64,000 nt of DNA, taken from Kalaharituber pfeilii (taxonomy: Eukaryota > Ascomycota > Pezizomycetes > Pezizales > Pezizaceae). Both the position numbers and the translations under genes were made by a program. Below, piece by piece: positions 42,717-53,571 of the stretch (position 1 is its first letter; the number at the start of each line of letters is the position of its first letter). Location: assembly GCA_015179045.1 (NCBI GenBank), contig WHUZ01000074.1, forward strand, positions 62,001-126,000, given 5' to 3'. The notes under the pieces were generated by a model. It was given only the letters and a program-made list of their open reading frames with translations, ran no database searches and was not told the origin of the DNA.

Positions 42717-43756
42717 ATGACTAGCCTGATGGAGTGCACAGCAATCACCGCGATCGCCTTTGGCAATGGACACCGCAGATTGTACTTTCAAGACAACGAT
42801 GGATGGGTCCGTGAATTGCATTGGGAGGGTAACTGGACTGGCGGTGACCCTGGCAGCAGGCTCTTCAAAGCAAAACGGAACACACCGCTCGCTGCTATCA
42901 CTTGTGGGAGCCCTCCAACTGTAAGCCAACTAGTCAATCATCCTACTTCCTCATGAACTAGGGATAGATCTGATTTTTCACAGCTTGAACTGAGTACTAA
43001 CTATATCATCCTCAGATCCATGTCTATTATATTGATGAAAACGACATCTTGCAGGAGCACTACTGGAACACGAGCAATTGGATCTGTGGGTCCCTGGGGA
43101 ACTCTAACGTCAAAGTAAGTCCAAACTCAAAGCTTGGTGCTTGCAGCTGGAGTGGCAGCCCCAGGGTCTACTACCAACAAGCGGGCTCAACTACTCTCAG
43201 ACAGTATGGCTGGGACGGCGAAGGATGGTTCCTGGGCAATTTATTTAGGGTCGATGATGCAATAGAAGGGTCCTCAATCGCGGCAGTGGCACCGCGAGGC
43301 GAAGCTGGCATAAGGGTTTATTATCAGTCACCAGACTGGTGGATTCGCGAGTGCTGCTGGGATGGGCAATGGGTCCGTGGTAAGTGTTCATTTATAAACA
43401 CTCCCTCCATTATTCAATATATATGTATACATTGAGATTCTAATAACCTTTGTCATACAGGCCACATCCTGGCACAAGCTCCCAGTGGCAGTGCGATTGG
43501 AGCAGTTACTTGGAGCAGCGACCCACAGATTCGTGTCTACTTCCAGGCCTTCCGCGGCGGCATCGTCGAGAATTCATTTAGCGGCGGATGGAACAGCCCG
43601 AGACTGATCACTGATGCTTTCCCGGATACCAATTTATCTGTATGCAGTTGGGGTTCCATCCATATTCGCATTTATTACCAGAAGAACCCCCGAACTGTCC
43701 AAGAGTATTGTTGGGATGCAGAGTGGACTTCAGGTGCGACTGTACTATCTGTTTGA
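42717..43756 (+). CDS. fucose-specific lectin F2, three exons
   Basis: Exons 42717-42920, 43016-43379 and 43461-43756 have lengths 204, 364 and 296 nt, identical to F1 and F3. Introns begin GTAAGC/GTAAGT and end CAG, with TACTAAC in intron 1. It encodes 287 residues with six AAL-type repeats (LYFQDNDGWVRELHW, IYYIDENDILQEHYW, VYYQQAGSTTLRQYGW, VYYQSPDWWIRECCW, VYFQAFRGGIVENSF, IYYQKNPRTVQEYCW). Repeat 3 has Gln where F1 and F3 have the ligand-binding Glu. Upstream lies a MITE absent from F1, which could alter its promoter (inference). Fucose-binding cytosolic lectin expected. Confidence 0.9.
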
Positions 43757-44290
43757 GGCTTCTTATACTGGCAGCCATGAAATATTTCCGTGGCTTTCTG
43801 TAGGTCACACATGTGGATGTCACTTTGCCTGGCAGCAGTAGTGATAATCGAGGGACTCGAGATGATGGGAATCAGTCGGGAATAATATCAGGGGCAAGGA
43901 ACTAGAATTGGGTCGCTATGAGTTTGAAAAAAGTAAAATGAAAAATGAAAAAATCTGTCTTGGCAGCCTTATTTGTAGAGAGTTGAGGAATACGGAATTG
44001 AACTTGTTTAAGGCTATTCGCCATATGCGCCATGCGGTGGAAGGACATAACCGACGGCTGATATGGTCTGGACATTCACCTGCACGCCTCGTAAGATTCC
44101 AGCAGGAAAAAAAAGTTGCTTCGGGGGATGGCGGCACCCTTTGAACTATATCGAGAACTTGAGAGGAAAACTGTATCAGCGAAGCGGTGAAACTTGGTAA
44201 AAAGTGTTTGCTTTTTCTCTCATTACTCGCGTTTGTTCCCGCGAGATAGGTAGGGTGAGATGAAATTAGTTGCCGGAAGCTAGTCTGGTT
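43757..44290. other. 3' flank shared with lectin F1
   Basis: Non-coding sequence collinear with 28302-28990 after removal of the two tail-A inserts there, including CGGGAATAATATCAGGGG and GAGATAGGTAGGGTGAG. It marks the extent of the F1/F2 segment duplication. It ends near AGTTGCCGGAAG, where a TA-type element begins. Confidence 0.7.
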
Positions 44291-45186
44291 GCACTACCAG
44301 TCCCGTAGTAGTAACGAGCGGCGTATGGGTAACGAGCCATCACATTGGCACTTTTCCCGGCACCAAGTTTTCCAGATTTAGCACTCAATAACTCACAGAA
44401 TATATCTCTGATATATGTGACAAATTAATTCTAGACTAAATTGATAGTGCTGATACTGAATCTAAACGAAGAAAGCTACATCTATGGCATCTCTTACCTC
44501 TATCCTCTGTGAAATATTCCCCTCTGATGCCTATAAGCAAATACCCACTCGCTGCAATATTCCACCTGCTCATGCAATAGTGGCAATAGTGCTATCAGTG
44601 CTATATTATAATACATGGTTTGTAAAAGCTCAGAATCTATAATATAGCACTGTACGTTTCTGCACTAAGATATTATACATAACTGAGATATTGTACATTT
44701 TCTGGATACGCCAACAAAAGGTTTCTGTGAGTGCAAATAGCCTTCAAGTGAGCTCAAATTGAAGCCAGAGTCTGGTAGAATATATGGAATTATGTTCCAT
44801 ATATTCATTAGGCCAATTCTTGGGATATGGGTAGTGACCTATTTGGTAGCTACTAAATCCTATGCTAGGCATACCCGGAGCTACCAAGTGTCAATCCTAC
44901 CTGAGATCTAATTCATCTTAACATATACTCTAATACTAATGCTGAGGAAGTATAGCAAGTTTAATTATATTAGGGAGTCACCATGACTGTAGAGTGAGTA
45001 GTACTATCTATGTGCAGGCCAGCCGGCATGCCATGCTGTAACTATAGTTTTCAGCCGCCCGATTCTATAAACCAGTACTCCCAGCTCTCTTAAAATATCT
45101 CCTTATGTAGCTTTAAAGAGTATCTACGTATTAGTTGCACTGCATAATAGTGCAATATTAATATGTACCTGCATATACTCTGATAT

Positions 45187-45249
45187 TTTTTTTTTTTTTT
45201 TTTATATATATCATTCCGCGCATGCCGCCCTAAGGGCTATGGCGAGTTG
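45187..45249 (-). mobile_element. tail-only family-A retroposon, 63 bp, perfect 13-bp TSD
   Basis: Poly-T, then ATATATATCATTCCGCGCATG and the hairpin complement ending GGCGAGTTG. TATACTCTGATAT is exactly repeated at 45174-45186 and 45250-45262. It lies inside element D. Confidence 0.9.
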
Positions 45250-45269
45250 TATACTCTGATATATATATA

Positions 45270-45400
45270 TATATATATTTTAAATCACGTAACCCCGCTT
45301 GTAGCGCCAAGCCACGGCAGGGTCCCTGAGCAAGCCCTCAAAGCCCGGAGACAGGCTTAACACAGAAAGTTCTATATACACATCCCCGTTCCACCCCCCC
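45270..45400 (-). mobile_element. family-B LINE 3' end
   Basis: AATCACGTAACCCCGCTTG, GCCACGGCAGGGTCCC and CCCGGAGACAGGCTTAA match other family-B ends. An (AT)n stretch replaces poly-T. The TSD cannot be told apart from the AT repeat. Confidence 0.65.
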
Positions 45401-46305
45401 CTCTCCCCTTCTAGAAACCTGATTCCAGAAACTTCCGGACGGTTCTTCTAGTTTCTGCATCGGGGAGGCTCCCCTATATCTCTCCACCTCTTCCCTCTCC
45501 TTCATCTCTCCTCTCCTTCCTCTACACCTTCGCAGAGCGGAACGAAAATTTCTCGTTGCATTACGTCATCCCCCCTCCTCATGAATTCCCGACCCGGGTC
45601 GGGATACTCTTTGATATGATAGTGCCATTCTATATATTAGCCTATAGGCTTAGTCCTCTATACCGATTTGAGACTGTATACAGCTTGTATAGTACTACAT
45701 GATGGTGATGCAATTCTTGCTGTTATATATTGCATGTGTATCATACTGCATATCTGGTATACCTGGCATCGGCAGGCCGCTTACTCTACAGTCATAGTGA
45801 CTCTCTGATATAATTAAACTTGCTATACTTTCCGTGCATTAGTATTAGAGTATATGTCAAGATGAATAAGATCTCAGAAAGGACCATTAACACTTGGCAG
45901 CTGCAAAACCGGCGCCAAGGTGCCCAGCGTTACCAGTGTGCACATCGTTACCCATACGGTACTGGTAGTAGCAATTATTAATGTACGAACAAGTGGACTC
46001 TATCCTAGCAATACCCCTGCCACATTGTATGCAACTTTTCGCGCTTCTGAAGGCTTACCCTTGATACCGAGTACAAGAGCAACTGTGCGGGGTCGCTGCT
46101 TCTCAGCATGCATTATTCATAAATCGTGCATGTCCAACATCCCTGACGACGATTCTACCAACATCAGTCCATACACTGGTCAGCAACAACAGGTTTATAC
46201 CTCCTTCGTGTTCTCGTACCCACCCTTGCTGCCAAGAAATATCTCCATCGGCTGCACCTCTGTAACTGGGAGAGCCACCCTTAGAAAACATAGCTACCTA
46301 TTATA

Positions 46306-47344
46306 ATGACTAGCCTCACGGAGCGCACAGCAACCGCCGTTATCGCCTTCAGCAATGGACACCGCAGATTGTACTTCCAAGACAACGATGGATGGGTCCG
46401 TGAATTGCATTGGAAGGGTAACTGGACAGGTGGCGACCCTGGCAGCAGGCTCTTCAAAGCAAAACGGAACACACCGCTCGCCGCTGTCACTTGCCGGAGC
46501 TCTCCAACTGTAAGCCAACCAGTCGCACAGTTTATTTCCTGAGGCACCAGGGATAGATCAGCTTCTCAAAGCTTGATCTGAGAACTAACTATCTCATCCT
46601 CAGATCCGTGTCTATTACATCGATGAAAATGACGTCTTGCAGGAGCACTGCTGGGACACGAGCCATTGGATCTGTGGGCCCCTGGGGAACTCTGATATCA
46701 AAGTGAGTCCAAGCTCGAAGCTTGGTGCTTGCACCTTGAGTGGTAACCCTAGGCTCTATTACCAACAAGCTGGCTCAACCACTCTCAGAGAGTATTGCTG
46801 GGACTCCAAAGGATGGTCCCAGGGAACGACATTTAGGGTCGATGATGCAATAGAAGGGTCCTCAATCGCGGCAGTGGCACCGCGAGGCGAAGCCGGCATA
46901 AGGGTTTATTATCAGTCATCGGACTGGTGGATTTGCGAGTACTGCTGGGATGGAAAATGGGTCCGCGGTAAGTGTTCATTTATAAACACTCCCTCCATTA
47001 TTCAACATATATGTATACATTGAGATTCTAATAACCTTTGTCATACAGGCCACGTCCTGGCACAAGCTCCTATTGGCAGTGCGATTGGAGCAGTTACTTG
47101 GAGCAGCGACCCACAGATTCGTGTCTACTTCCAGGCCTTCCGCGGCGGCATCGTCGAGAATTCATTTAGCCGCGGATGGAACACCCCGAGAGTGATCACT
47201 GATGCTTTCCCTGATACCAATTTATCCATATGCGGTTGGGGTTCCATCCATATTCGCATTTATTACCAGAAGAACCCTCGAACTGTCCAAGAGTATTGTT
47301 GGGACGCAGAGTGGACTTCAGGTGCGACTGTATTAACTGTTTGA
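46306..47344 (+). CDS. fucose-specific lectin F3, three exons
   Basis: Exons 46306-46509, 46604-46967 and 47049-47344 (204, 364, 296 nt) match F1/F2 exactly in length. Introns start GTAAGC/GTAAGT and end CAG. It encodes 287 residues with six AAL-like repeats (LYFQDNDGWVRELHW, VYYIDENDVLQEHCW, LYYQQAGSTTLREYCW, VYYQSSDWWICEYCW, VYFQAFRGGIVENSF, IYYQKNPRTVQEYCW). Repeat 4 has Cys in place of the Arg of WWIRE, which may alter one site. The conserved upstream ATG (46130) is out of frame with this ORF, so MTSLTER is the supported start for all three paralogues. Confidence 0.9.
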
Positions 47345-48351
47345 GGCTTCTTATAATTTCCATGGTTATGTGCGGCTCACACATGTGGATGTCACTCGGC
47401 TTGGCAGCGGTTGTGATAATCCGGGGACTGGAATCAGTGGGGATTGGATATCAGGGTACGGAAGTAAAACCAGGTTGCTATGAGTTTGAAAGAAAAATTA
47501 ATAAACAAAAAAAAAAAAAGTTACTCTTTTGGCAGCCTTATAGAGAGTTGAGCATACGGAATTTGAACTTGTTCAGGGCCATTCGCCATGCGCGCCATTC
47601 GGCAGAAGAATATAGCCAACGATTAAGATAGTATGTGGTCCGGAACATTTGCGTGCACGCTTCCTGCAATTTTCAGCCAAAAAGAAGAAAAAAAAAGGCC
47701 TTCGTAGGATGGCGGCACCCTTTGAATTACCGGTATATCAAAAAGTGACAACAACCACACTGCTTGCACGCTGAGTACAATTATAGCCCACTAAAATTTC
47801 AGGAGGCAAAAAAAAAAAAAACAGTGACCCCTCTGTAATTACATTGCGAGCATGAGCAGGTGGGGTGCTGCAGAGAGTGAGTATTTGCTTGTGGGCACTG
47901 GACAGGGTTATTTCGCTGGGCATAGACGCGATACAACTGTACGGTAGCATTTGCGCTTTTTCTCTTTCAAACTCAAAATCGGCGTAGTCAATATAGTCTA
48001 TAATTTAATGCACATATCAGAGAGATGTTCTGTGAGATATGCCTGCTGGGGAGGGTGCTAAATCAGCGATGGTACATGTCGTAGGCTCGGTTGCAGTTGT
48101 GTCACGTGTGCCCAGATGCAGTCTCTAGCTTCTTTATGTCTATCCCGTACTTTTTTCGCCCACTTTTGCCTGCCTGTCTTTGCCTTCTTTACTGTCGGTG
48201 AAATACCTTCTGACGTACTATCTTTCTTCACCATTAGCGTTCTTGGAAACTGCGGGTCGAATCATTTCTTTTTCTTTTGTCATTTTACATATATAATATC
48301 GGTCCTTGCATATGTAAAGCGTTAACTCTTACTTTGCCTTTTGATTTACAG
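47345..48351. other. lectin F3 3' flank and repeat C copy
   Basis: 47345-47740 is collinear with the F1/F2 3' flanks but more diverged. 47740-48070 is a copy of dispersed repeat C (GGTGGGGTGCTGCAGAGAG, GAGTATTTGCTTGTGGGCAC). 48070-48351 is T-rich with no recognised feature. Confidence 0.5.
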
Positions 48352-48920
48352 TACAATTTGATCGGGTGATGGGGGGTACTGATAACAATTTACAAGATTT
48401 ACATCATCTGATTGTGGTGAAACCTCCGATAGCCATGTCGGGAGATCCAGAAAAGTAAGCGCAATGGGCGCACGCCGCAGCAATGCTTTCCAAGCCTGAT
48501 GCCGTGCGCGACAGGCATCGACGATATGCATGGTGATCATTCGTTTTCGCCCACTTGGATTAGTCTCGTAACCGGCACTTGGATACATTTATTCGCCGCT
48601 TCTGGAAATAATGCAAGGTGGAAAATCCTTGTGACGCAATAATCGCAAACATGAGTCATTGCACATGTCTGAATGTGTTCTCTGCCCCCTCACCAATTGT
48701 TGCGAATTGTCATTTTGTGCAGCAAATATGATAGCCTATTTACGTAAACTACCCATGAAAAAGTCGCTAGCTCATACATCATATTAGAAACATATTACAT
48801 CTGTGATACCAAGAATATGCTTTTAGAGATATATAACTGAATGACAGCCATCTTGTGAGTGGCGGGAAATATCGACGTTCCCGGGCTTTAATCATAGTCT
48901 GTGTTTCGACTGCCGTTACC

Positions 48921-50063
48921 ATGTCCACAATACATCAACTCGGTTGCATTGGTTGTACTGCATGTCAACATCACGCGGAGAATCATGATACAGGTCGAGT
49001 GATAACCATAAATGTCAAGTCGCCACATGATGACAATGATAACAACATCAATGCTACGGAGTTCCAACTAGCCAACGGCACGTTGACTATTAGACTCAAT
49101 ATATCTAGCCTTATTCCACATGCACTCACCTACCAGGAACATCCTGTCTGCAACAATCACAATGCTCACACGGCCATCTCCCCCAAATTCGAAGGCGGCA
49201 GCTTCTCTACAGCAGTCCCCGAGTGCAAAACTATTGCCTTTGACGATCCCTTCTCTTCACCACCCGAAGTTATTATAGGCCTGAATATGTTCGACTTCAA
49301 CAACCTGAAGAATTTGCGCCTCAAACTCTCAGCTGATGATATCATGAACAGTTCATTCAAACTCAATGCAACGACATGGTCAGACACAGTTATGCACAGT
49401 ATGGGATGTGACTGGCTTGCAGTTCATAATTCTGTGAATGGTGCAGACATGGGCCTGCATATCTCAACGGGAATCTATAACACTGCCAATGACCCTGCAT
49501 GGAAAGCGCCGATCAAGCAACTTGTGCATCATGTGCAATTCCAGAAGCCATATCATGCGATCCCTACAGTTGTAATCTGGATTTGTGGGACGGACATGGG
49601 AAGAGACACCTATATCCGCTTACGGGTTGCTGCAACTGATGTTACAACTCAAGGGTTCAATATCAATGTTTACTCATGGTTTGATACAATCACATACTCT
49701 GTCATTGTGAGCTGGCTTGCATACCCATCTGGTCTCCCAGGAATTGAGAGTGGTGAATTTGGTGGCCTCGGAGGGGGATACGCCGGCTGGGAAATATATG
49801 GGTTACCAACCAACAATATAACAAATTTGGGGAGGACAACTACCTTATCAGGCCGGGTACAGTTTAAGAAGTTTTGGAACTTGACAAGGCCACCGAGGAC
49901 TGCACTGATGGCTTTCACGATGTTTGATATGCCTAATCAGAAGCCTTTCCGACTGAAATTGGCATGTGAAGGAGTGACGAAAGAGGGGATGGTATGGAAG
50001 GCAGATTCAAGCGGAGGGTCAGAATTTTATGGATTTAATGCAACATATATTGCTTTGGCGTAG
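48921..50063 (+). CDS. triple H-type lectin domain protein A1
   Basis: The start at ATG 48921 gives 380 residues; the frame is open upstream but lacks an earlier ATG. A Cys-rich start (CIGCTACQHH) and a variable region precede three H-type lectin units of about 70 residues: IAFDDPFSSPPEVIIGLNMFD...DWLAV, VQFQKPYHAIPTVVIWICGTD...SWLAYP and VQFKKFWNLTRPPRTALMAFTMFD...ATYIALA. The pattern (F..P...P.V......D, then F.....W......V.WLA) matches the Helix agglutinin/discoidin C-terminal fold, which binds GalNAc-type sugars in other organisms. Sugar preference here is unknown. There is no signal peptide. AG acceptors just before GAAATATCGAC suggest a 5'-UTR intron (inference). Its near-copy is A2; partner B1 is downstream in the same orientation. 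Confidence 0.85.
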   Translation: MSTIHQLGCIGCTACQHHAENHDTGRVITINVKSPHDDNDNNINATEFQLANGTLTIRLNISSLIPHALTYQEHPVCNNHNAHTAISPKFEGGSFSTAVPECKTIAFDDPFSSPPEVIIGLNMFDFNNLKNLRLKLSADDIMNSSFKLNATTWSDTVMHSMGCDWLAVHNSVNGADMGLHISTGIYNTANDPAWKAPIKQLVHHVQFQKPYHAIPTVVIWICGTDMGRDTYIRLRVAATDVTTQGFNINVYSWFDTITYSVIVSWLAYPSGLPGIESGEFGGLGGGYAGWEIYGLPTNNITNLGRTTTLSGRVQFKKFWNLTRPPRTALMAFTMFDMPNQKPFRLKLACEGVTKEGMVWKADSSGGSEFYGFNATYIALA

Positions 50064-50918
50064 ATCCGGAGGTGGCAGAATATGGCGCGGGGACAGGAGG
50101 AGGGCATTTTTCATGAAATCGGTAGAGTGGACGTGTTGGAAGTGGGCTTACATTTTTCGGAGAGTTTACATGCATGCTTTATTAATTATGTGTTTTTTGA
50201 TGCTGTATTGCACATTATGTTTGGGGAGTTGAGGGTTCCAGCCTTATATGCCGTTCTAATCTCTCGTACCTACTTTGCTTGGGGATATCTCCTATACTTT
50301 CCCTTTTTCAACTGAGTGACATATCCTCTATATGAACGGAATACAACATACTTAGGAACTTGCAGGGTGTGTTGGGGGTGGTGGAGGGGGCAGGAGGGGG
50401 TGGGTGGAATAGGCGCGCTGCTAACTCCCTAAGGCCCGCCAAGTAGAAATAGAGGGCAGGATTTCACGATCTGGGTCGGGAAATTAGGGGACTTTGTTCT
50501 TGAATTTCTTTTCTTTATTCTTCGTAATCTCTCACCACAGCCCTTGTGGCGGGATACAGAAGGGCAAGCTGTAAAACCCCTCAAGATGGATGCATGAAAA
50601 ATCCTTGTTTGGTGGATTCCATTCGTCCCACCCACGGAGATACGGCATGAGACAGGGATGCAAACCTTTGCGATTATGATTGATCATAAACAACCTGACC
50701 GACCATACATCGAACGCATCTTAATTTGCTCTACGCTAGCCTGAAACTAAAAGGTGACCACATACTGGACTAAACGTGGACTAGATCTCCGACCCGGCAA
50801 CTTCTGCGGGCAAACAAATTATAGTATAAAGCATATTGAGAAGTCAAGGATATATATTTAATGGGAAGATATATATTACTTTCGATAGCCTTGGTTGTGT
50901 CTAGCAGGAAATATCGAC
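50064..50918. other. A1-B1 intergenic spacer
   Basis: Duplicated at 61544-62338. It contains a minus frame (50429-50635; longer at 61791-62135) conserved between the units only as part of the duplication, with no family signature. It ends at a TCTAGCAG 3' splice-like site before B1. Confidence 0.55.
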
Positions 50919-51275
50919 CGAAGGCGATACCTCTCAACGCTGGCGGGGATCTTAGGAAATAAGGGACTGAAAGAATGGAGATACCACATAGGGAAAGCCG
51001 AATCACCGGAATGCCGATGGTGTGGGGAGGCCCCAGAGAATTGGGAACACGTACGGCAAGACTGCAAGGCATGGGCTAGGAAATGCGGGGGGGCGGAAGG
51101 AATAAGACAGATTGACAAGGGGAGGAACGTGCGGGAAATTTTAGAGTGGGCAGGAGGGGAGTAACTCTGGAGCGGGCGGCGTGAATTTCGTATGAATTTC
51201 GTTATGTAACTAAACATCGCCATAGCCCTTAGGACGGCATGCGATTAATGAAATAAAAAAAAAAAAAAAAAAAAG
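50919..51275 (+). mobile_element. 5'-truncated family-A LINE in the B1 leader
   Basis: It encodes LAGILGNKGLKEWRYHIGKA and the finger CRWCGEAPENWEHVRQDC (frame closes at 51164). The 3' UTR, hairpin ATCGCCATAGCCCTTAGGACGG and poly-A follow. The paralogous B2 leader (62339-62349) runs AAATCGAC-ATCGCGGCCC without it, so the empty site is known. A clear TSD is not visible. It lies between a splice-acceptor-like TCTAGCAG and the B1 ATG. Confidence 0.9.
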
Positions 51276-51321
51276 AACATCGCAACCCCCTTCACTTGGA
51301 CTCACTGTCACAAATTGCCAC

Positions 51322-52509
51322 ATGTCCTCTATACCGAAATCCAAATGTACTTGCAGTGGAGAATGTCTGTGTTGTGCCACAGACACACATGACGAGGGCC
51401 GAGCGATAAAAATTGAGGTCAAGTCACCACAGGATGAGGAAAAGAGCAACATCAATGCCATCGAGGCCCAATCTGCCAACACTAAGTTGACTATTACGAT
51501 CGATGTGCCCAAACTGCTCAGTCCACATGCGTTCGCATGTCAAAAACATACAGAACACGTCAGTTCCAATCAAAACCTTCAGACGACCACGTTCGCCAGA
51601 TTGGAAGGTGGCAGTTTCTCCACTGCTGCCCAATTGCCCTTCCGCGCCACCAGCCCCGACCCTGGAGAGCATAAATTCATCGCCTTCGAAAATCCTTTCC
51701 CTTCGCCACCCGAAATCATCGCAGGCCTCAATGTCGTCGATTGTGACCACAGAAAGAATTTGCGCATCCGAATTTTTGCCGATAACATAACAATGAGCTC
51801 GTTCAAACTCAATGCCACGACATGGTCGGACTCGATTGCCTATAACATAGGATGTGACTGGCTGGCGGTTCATAGTCCCGGGGATGGCTCAGATATCGGC
51901 GTGCACATCTCAACGGGGGTCTATAAGACGGCCGAAGACCCTGCCTGCGCCGAACCGATTAAGAACTTTGTGCATCCAGTTCGGTTTCAAAATTCATATC
52001 ATTCAACACCTACGGTGGTAGCCTGGATCTGCGGGGTGGATGTGAGTAGAGACCATTACACTCGCCTGTACGTTACTGCAGCGGATGTAACATCTCATGG
52101 GTTCAACATCCATATATATTCATGGTTAGATACAACGGTGTACGGTGTTACTGTGAGCTGGATTGCATACCCACCTGGGCTTCCAGGGATTGAGAGTGGT
52201 GACTTTGGTGATGTCGGAGGGGGATACACCGGCTGGCAGTGCCATTGCCTACCCATAGCCACGTTCCAAAGGGTTGGACTGACAGCTTCTATCTCAGGTC
52301 AAGTGCAGTTTAAGAAATTTTGGAACTTAGCAAGGCCGCCGAGGAAGGTGTTGATGGCATTCACGATGCTTGATCTACCTAATGAAACCGATTTTCGGTT
52401 AAAAATGAGTTCGGAGGCCGTGACGAAGGACGGGATGATATGGCGCGCGCGTTCGTGGGGGGGATCGAAGTTCTGGGGGTTCAGTGGAGCGTACATTGTG
52501 TTAGCATAA
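51322..52509 (+). CDS. triple H-type lectin domain protein B1
   Basis: 395 residues. An N-terminal Cys motif (CTCSGECLCC) and a variable linker precede three H-type lectin units: IAFENPFPSPPEIIAGLNVVD...DWLAVH, VRFQNSYHSTPTVVAWICGVD...SWIAYPPG and VQFKKFWNLARPPRKVLMAFTMLD...AYIVLA. Each keeps the buried Trp/Phe pattern of the fold and a W-[IL]-A end. It is more diverged from A1 than from B2 (near-identical, from the segmental duplication; B2 lacks four residues, AQSA, after NAIE). A LINE fragment sits directly upstream in the likely leader exon, so expression may differ from B2 (inference). Confidence 0.85.
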   Translation: MSSIPKSKCTCSGECLCCATDTHDEGRAIKIEVKSPQDEEKSNINAIEAQSANTKLTITIDVPKLLSPHAFACQKHTEHVSSNQNLQTTTFARLEGGSFSTAAQLPFRATSPDPGEHKFIAFENPFPSPPEIIAGLNVVDCDHRKNLRIRIFADNITMSSFKLNATTWSDSIAYNIGCDWLAVHSPGDGSDIGVHISTGVYKTAEDPACAEPIKNFVHPVRFQNSYHSTPTVVAWICGVDVSRDHYTRLYVTAADVTSHGFNIHIYSWLDTTVYGVTVSWIAYPPGLPGIESGDFGDVGGGYTGWQCHCLPIATFQRVGLTASISGQVQFKKFWNLARPPRKVLMAFTMLDLPNETDFRLKMSSEAVTKDGMIWRARSWGGSKFWGFSGAYIVLA

Positions 52510-52617
52510 GCACGGAGAGGCATAAGATTGAGAACCTTAGATTGAGAACCTATTGGTTGGTGGAAATTTATTCGTGGATCTTGTTGATGTTACTTTTGCT
52601 TATACTTTCGCATAGTA

Positions 52618-53024
52618 GATCTCAAGCTTTTACTAACCTTGTATTGTAATATCGCACTGGTAGTGCGATTGCTGCTGCTAAGTACTATTGCTACTATTAT
52701 ATGAGCAGGTGGGGTGTTATAGAGATTGGGTATTTGCTGGTGAGTACTGGAGGGAGGTATTTCACAAGGTGCAGAGGTGATACAACTATAGATGCTCTAG
52801 ATGTGGAATTTTCACATTTTTTCTTTCAAATTCAGAATCAGTGCAGTCAATATAGTCTATAGTTAATTCATTGTATGTACCAGCACTATACTCCATGAGA
52901 TATTGCCTGCATTCCGCTGTGGGGGAGGGTGCCAAGGTGCCCAGCGTTACCGGTATGCACATCGTTACCTATACGGTGATGGTACACCATAGTATGTCTC
53001 TCTCTCTTTGATAGTACGTTGGCC
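52618..53024 (+). repeat. repeat C copy ending in a TA-type terminus
   Basis: About 52690-52900 matches repeat C. The copy ends GCCAAGGTGCCCAGCG, then TTACCGGTATGCACATCG and TTACCTATACGGTGATGG, followed by TA at 52987-52988. This is the same terminus as the right end of element D and the arms at 37302/39161, so it is taken as an intact right end. The left end is not defined. Confidence 0.55.
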
Positions 53025-53390
53025 TTTTTTTTTTTTTTTTTTAATATCAATACTCGCTTGCCGCCTGTAAGGCCATGGCGAGGTATTATGTTAAATACAT
53101 AGGTCATACTAGTAATGTTCACTAAACAGAAAGGAAAGAAAACCTAGTCCCCCGTTCCGTCCTCTCCCAACATCTCCATCAGCCCCTGTAGCGGATCATC
53201 CTCCCCTTCCCCGCGTTTTGGTGGTTTTCGAATTGCTGCCATGCCACCTGGCCATCTCTTCTGCCACGCTCTGCAATCGTTCAGCAAATGTCCAGTGGTC
53301 TCCTCCGCCTCTCCGCACCACCTGCACTCTGGGTCTGTCGCCTCCCCTATGTGGTATCTCCAGGCGCGTAAGCCTTTCGATAGCACAAGG
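53025..53390 (-). pseudogene. 5'-truncated family-A LINE (ORF2 C-terminus)
   Basis: Poly-T, TATCAATACTCGCTTGCCGCC and the hairpin complement are followed by a minus frame 53386-53144. It encodes KGLRAWRYHIGEATDPE, the finger CRWCGEAEETTGHLLNDC and LQGLMEMLGEDGTGD, very close to 23679-23416. Flanks share a diverged TTTGATAGTAC/TTTCGATAGCAC, too weak to call a TSD. Confidence 0.75.
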
Positions 53391-53399
53391 ACCCTAATC

Positions 53400-53571
53400 T
53401 GTTGACAATGTTAGCTAGGCCATTAACGGCTGATCTGGTTTAGCAATCTGCAGCAATCGTTGGGAGAGACTGAGTCACTCCGTGGCAGGTTCTGTGCAAG
53501 GTAGGACGCCAACACAACTCCCACCACCTCAAGAATAGAGAACGACAAGTCACCTCGAAGTGCTGGAGGAT
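53400..53571 (-). other. unidentified coding-like host sequence split by insertions
   Basis: Removing the MULE (53572-54872) and the ORF1 retroposon (54901-55722) joins this stretch to 54882-54890 and 55733 onward. The minus strand then reads continuously as coding-like sequence (for example SQVTEVCNILQHFEVTC). I cannot name the gene; it may itself be a transposon. Confidence 0.3.

Larger units (their letters stand above)
44297..45965. mobile_element. TA-flanked inverted-repeat element D (1.67 kb) with nested tails
   Basis: Left end CCAGTCCCGTAGTAGTAACG and complement of right end CCAGTACCGTATGGGTAACG, flanked by TA (44295-44296, 45966-45967). Subterminal inverted blocks near 44880-45000 and 45775-45905 (CCAAGTGTCAAT..., GTATAGCAAGTTTAATTATA) confirm the pairing. 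The termini resemble those of 37302-39161 and 52986. The middle carries a family-A tail, a family-B tail and pyrimidine-rich DNA. No transposase. Confidence 0.65.
48352..52617 (+). repeat. segmental duplication, unit 1 (genes A1 and B1)
   Basis: Collinear with 59770-63656 at high identity. It starts near ACAATTTGATCKGGTGATGGGG, covers both lectin genes and the intergenic spacer (GAACGGAATACAACATACTTAG), and ends near TTTTCGCATAG. Unit 1 is about 0.35 kb longer because of a LINE fragment at 50919-51275. Confidence 0.9.

Noticed and set aside
52618..53390. TTTGATAGTAC/TTTCGATAGCAC as TSD for the LINE at 53025
   Set aside because: Too many mismatches beside exact TSDs elsewhere.
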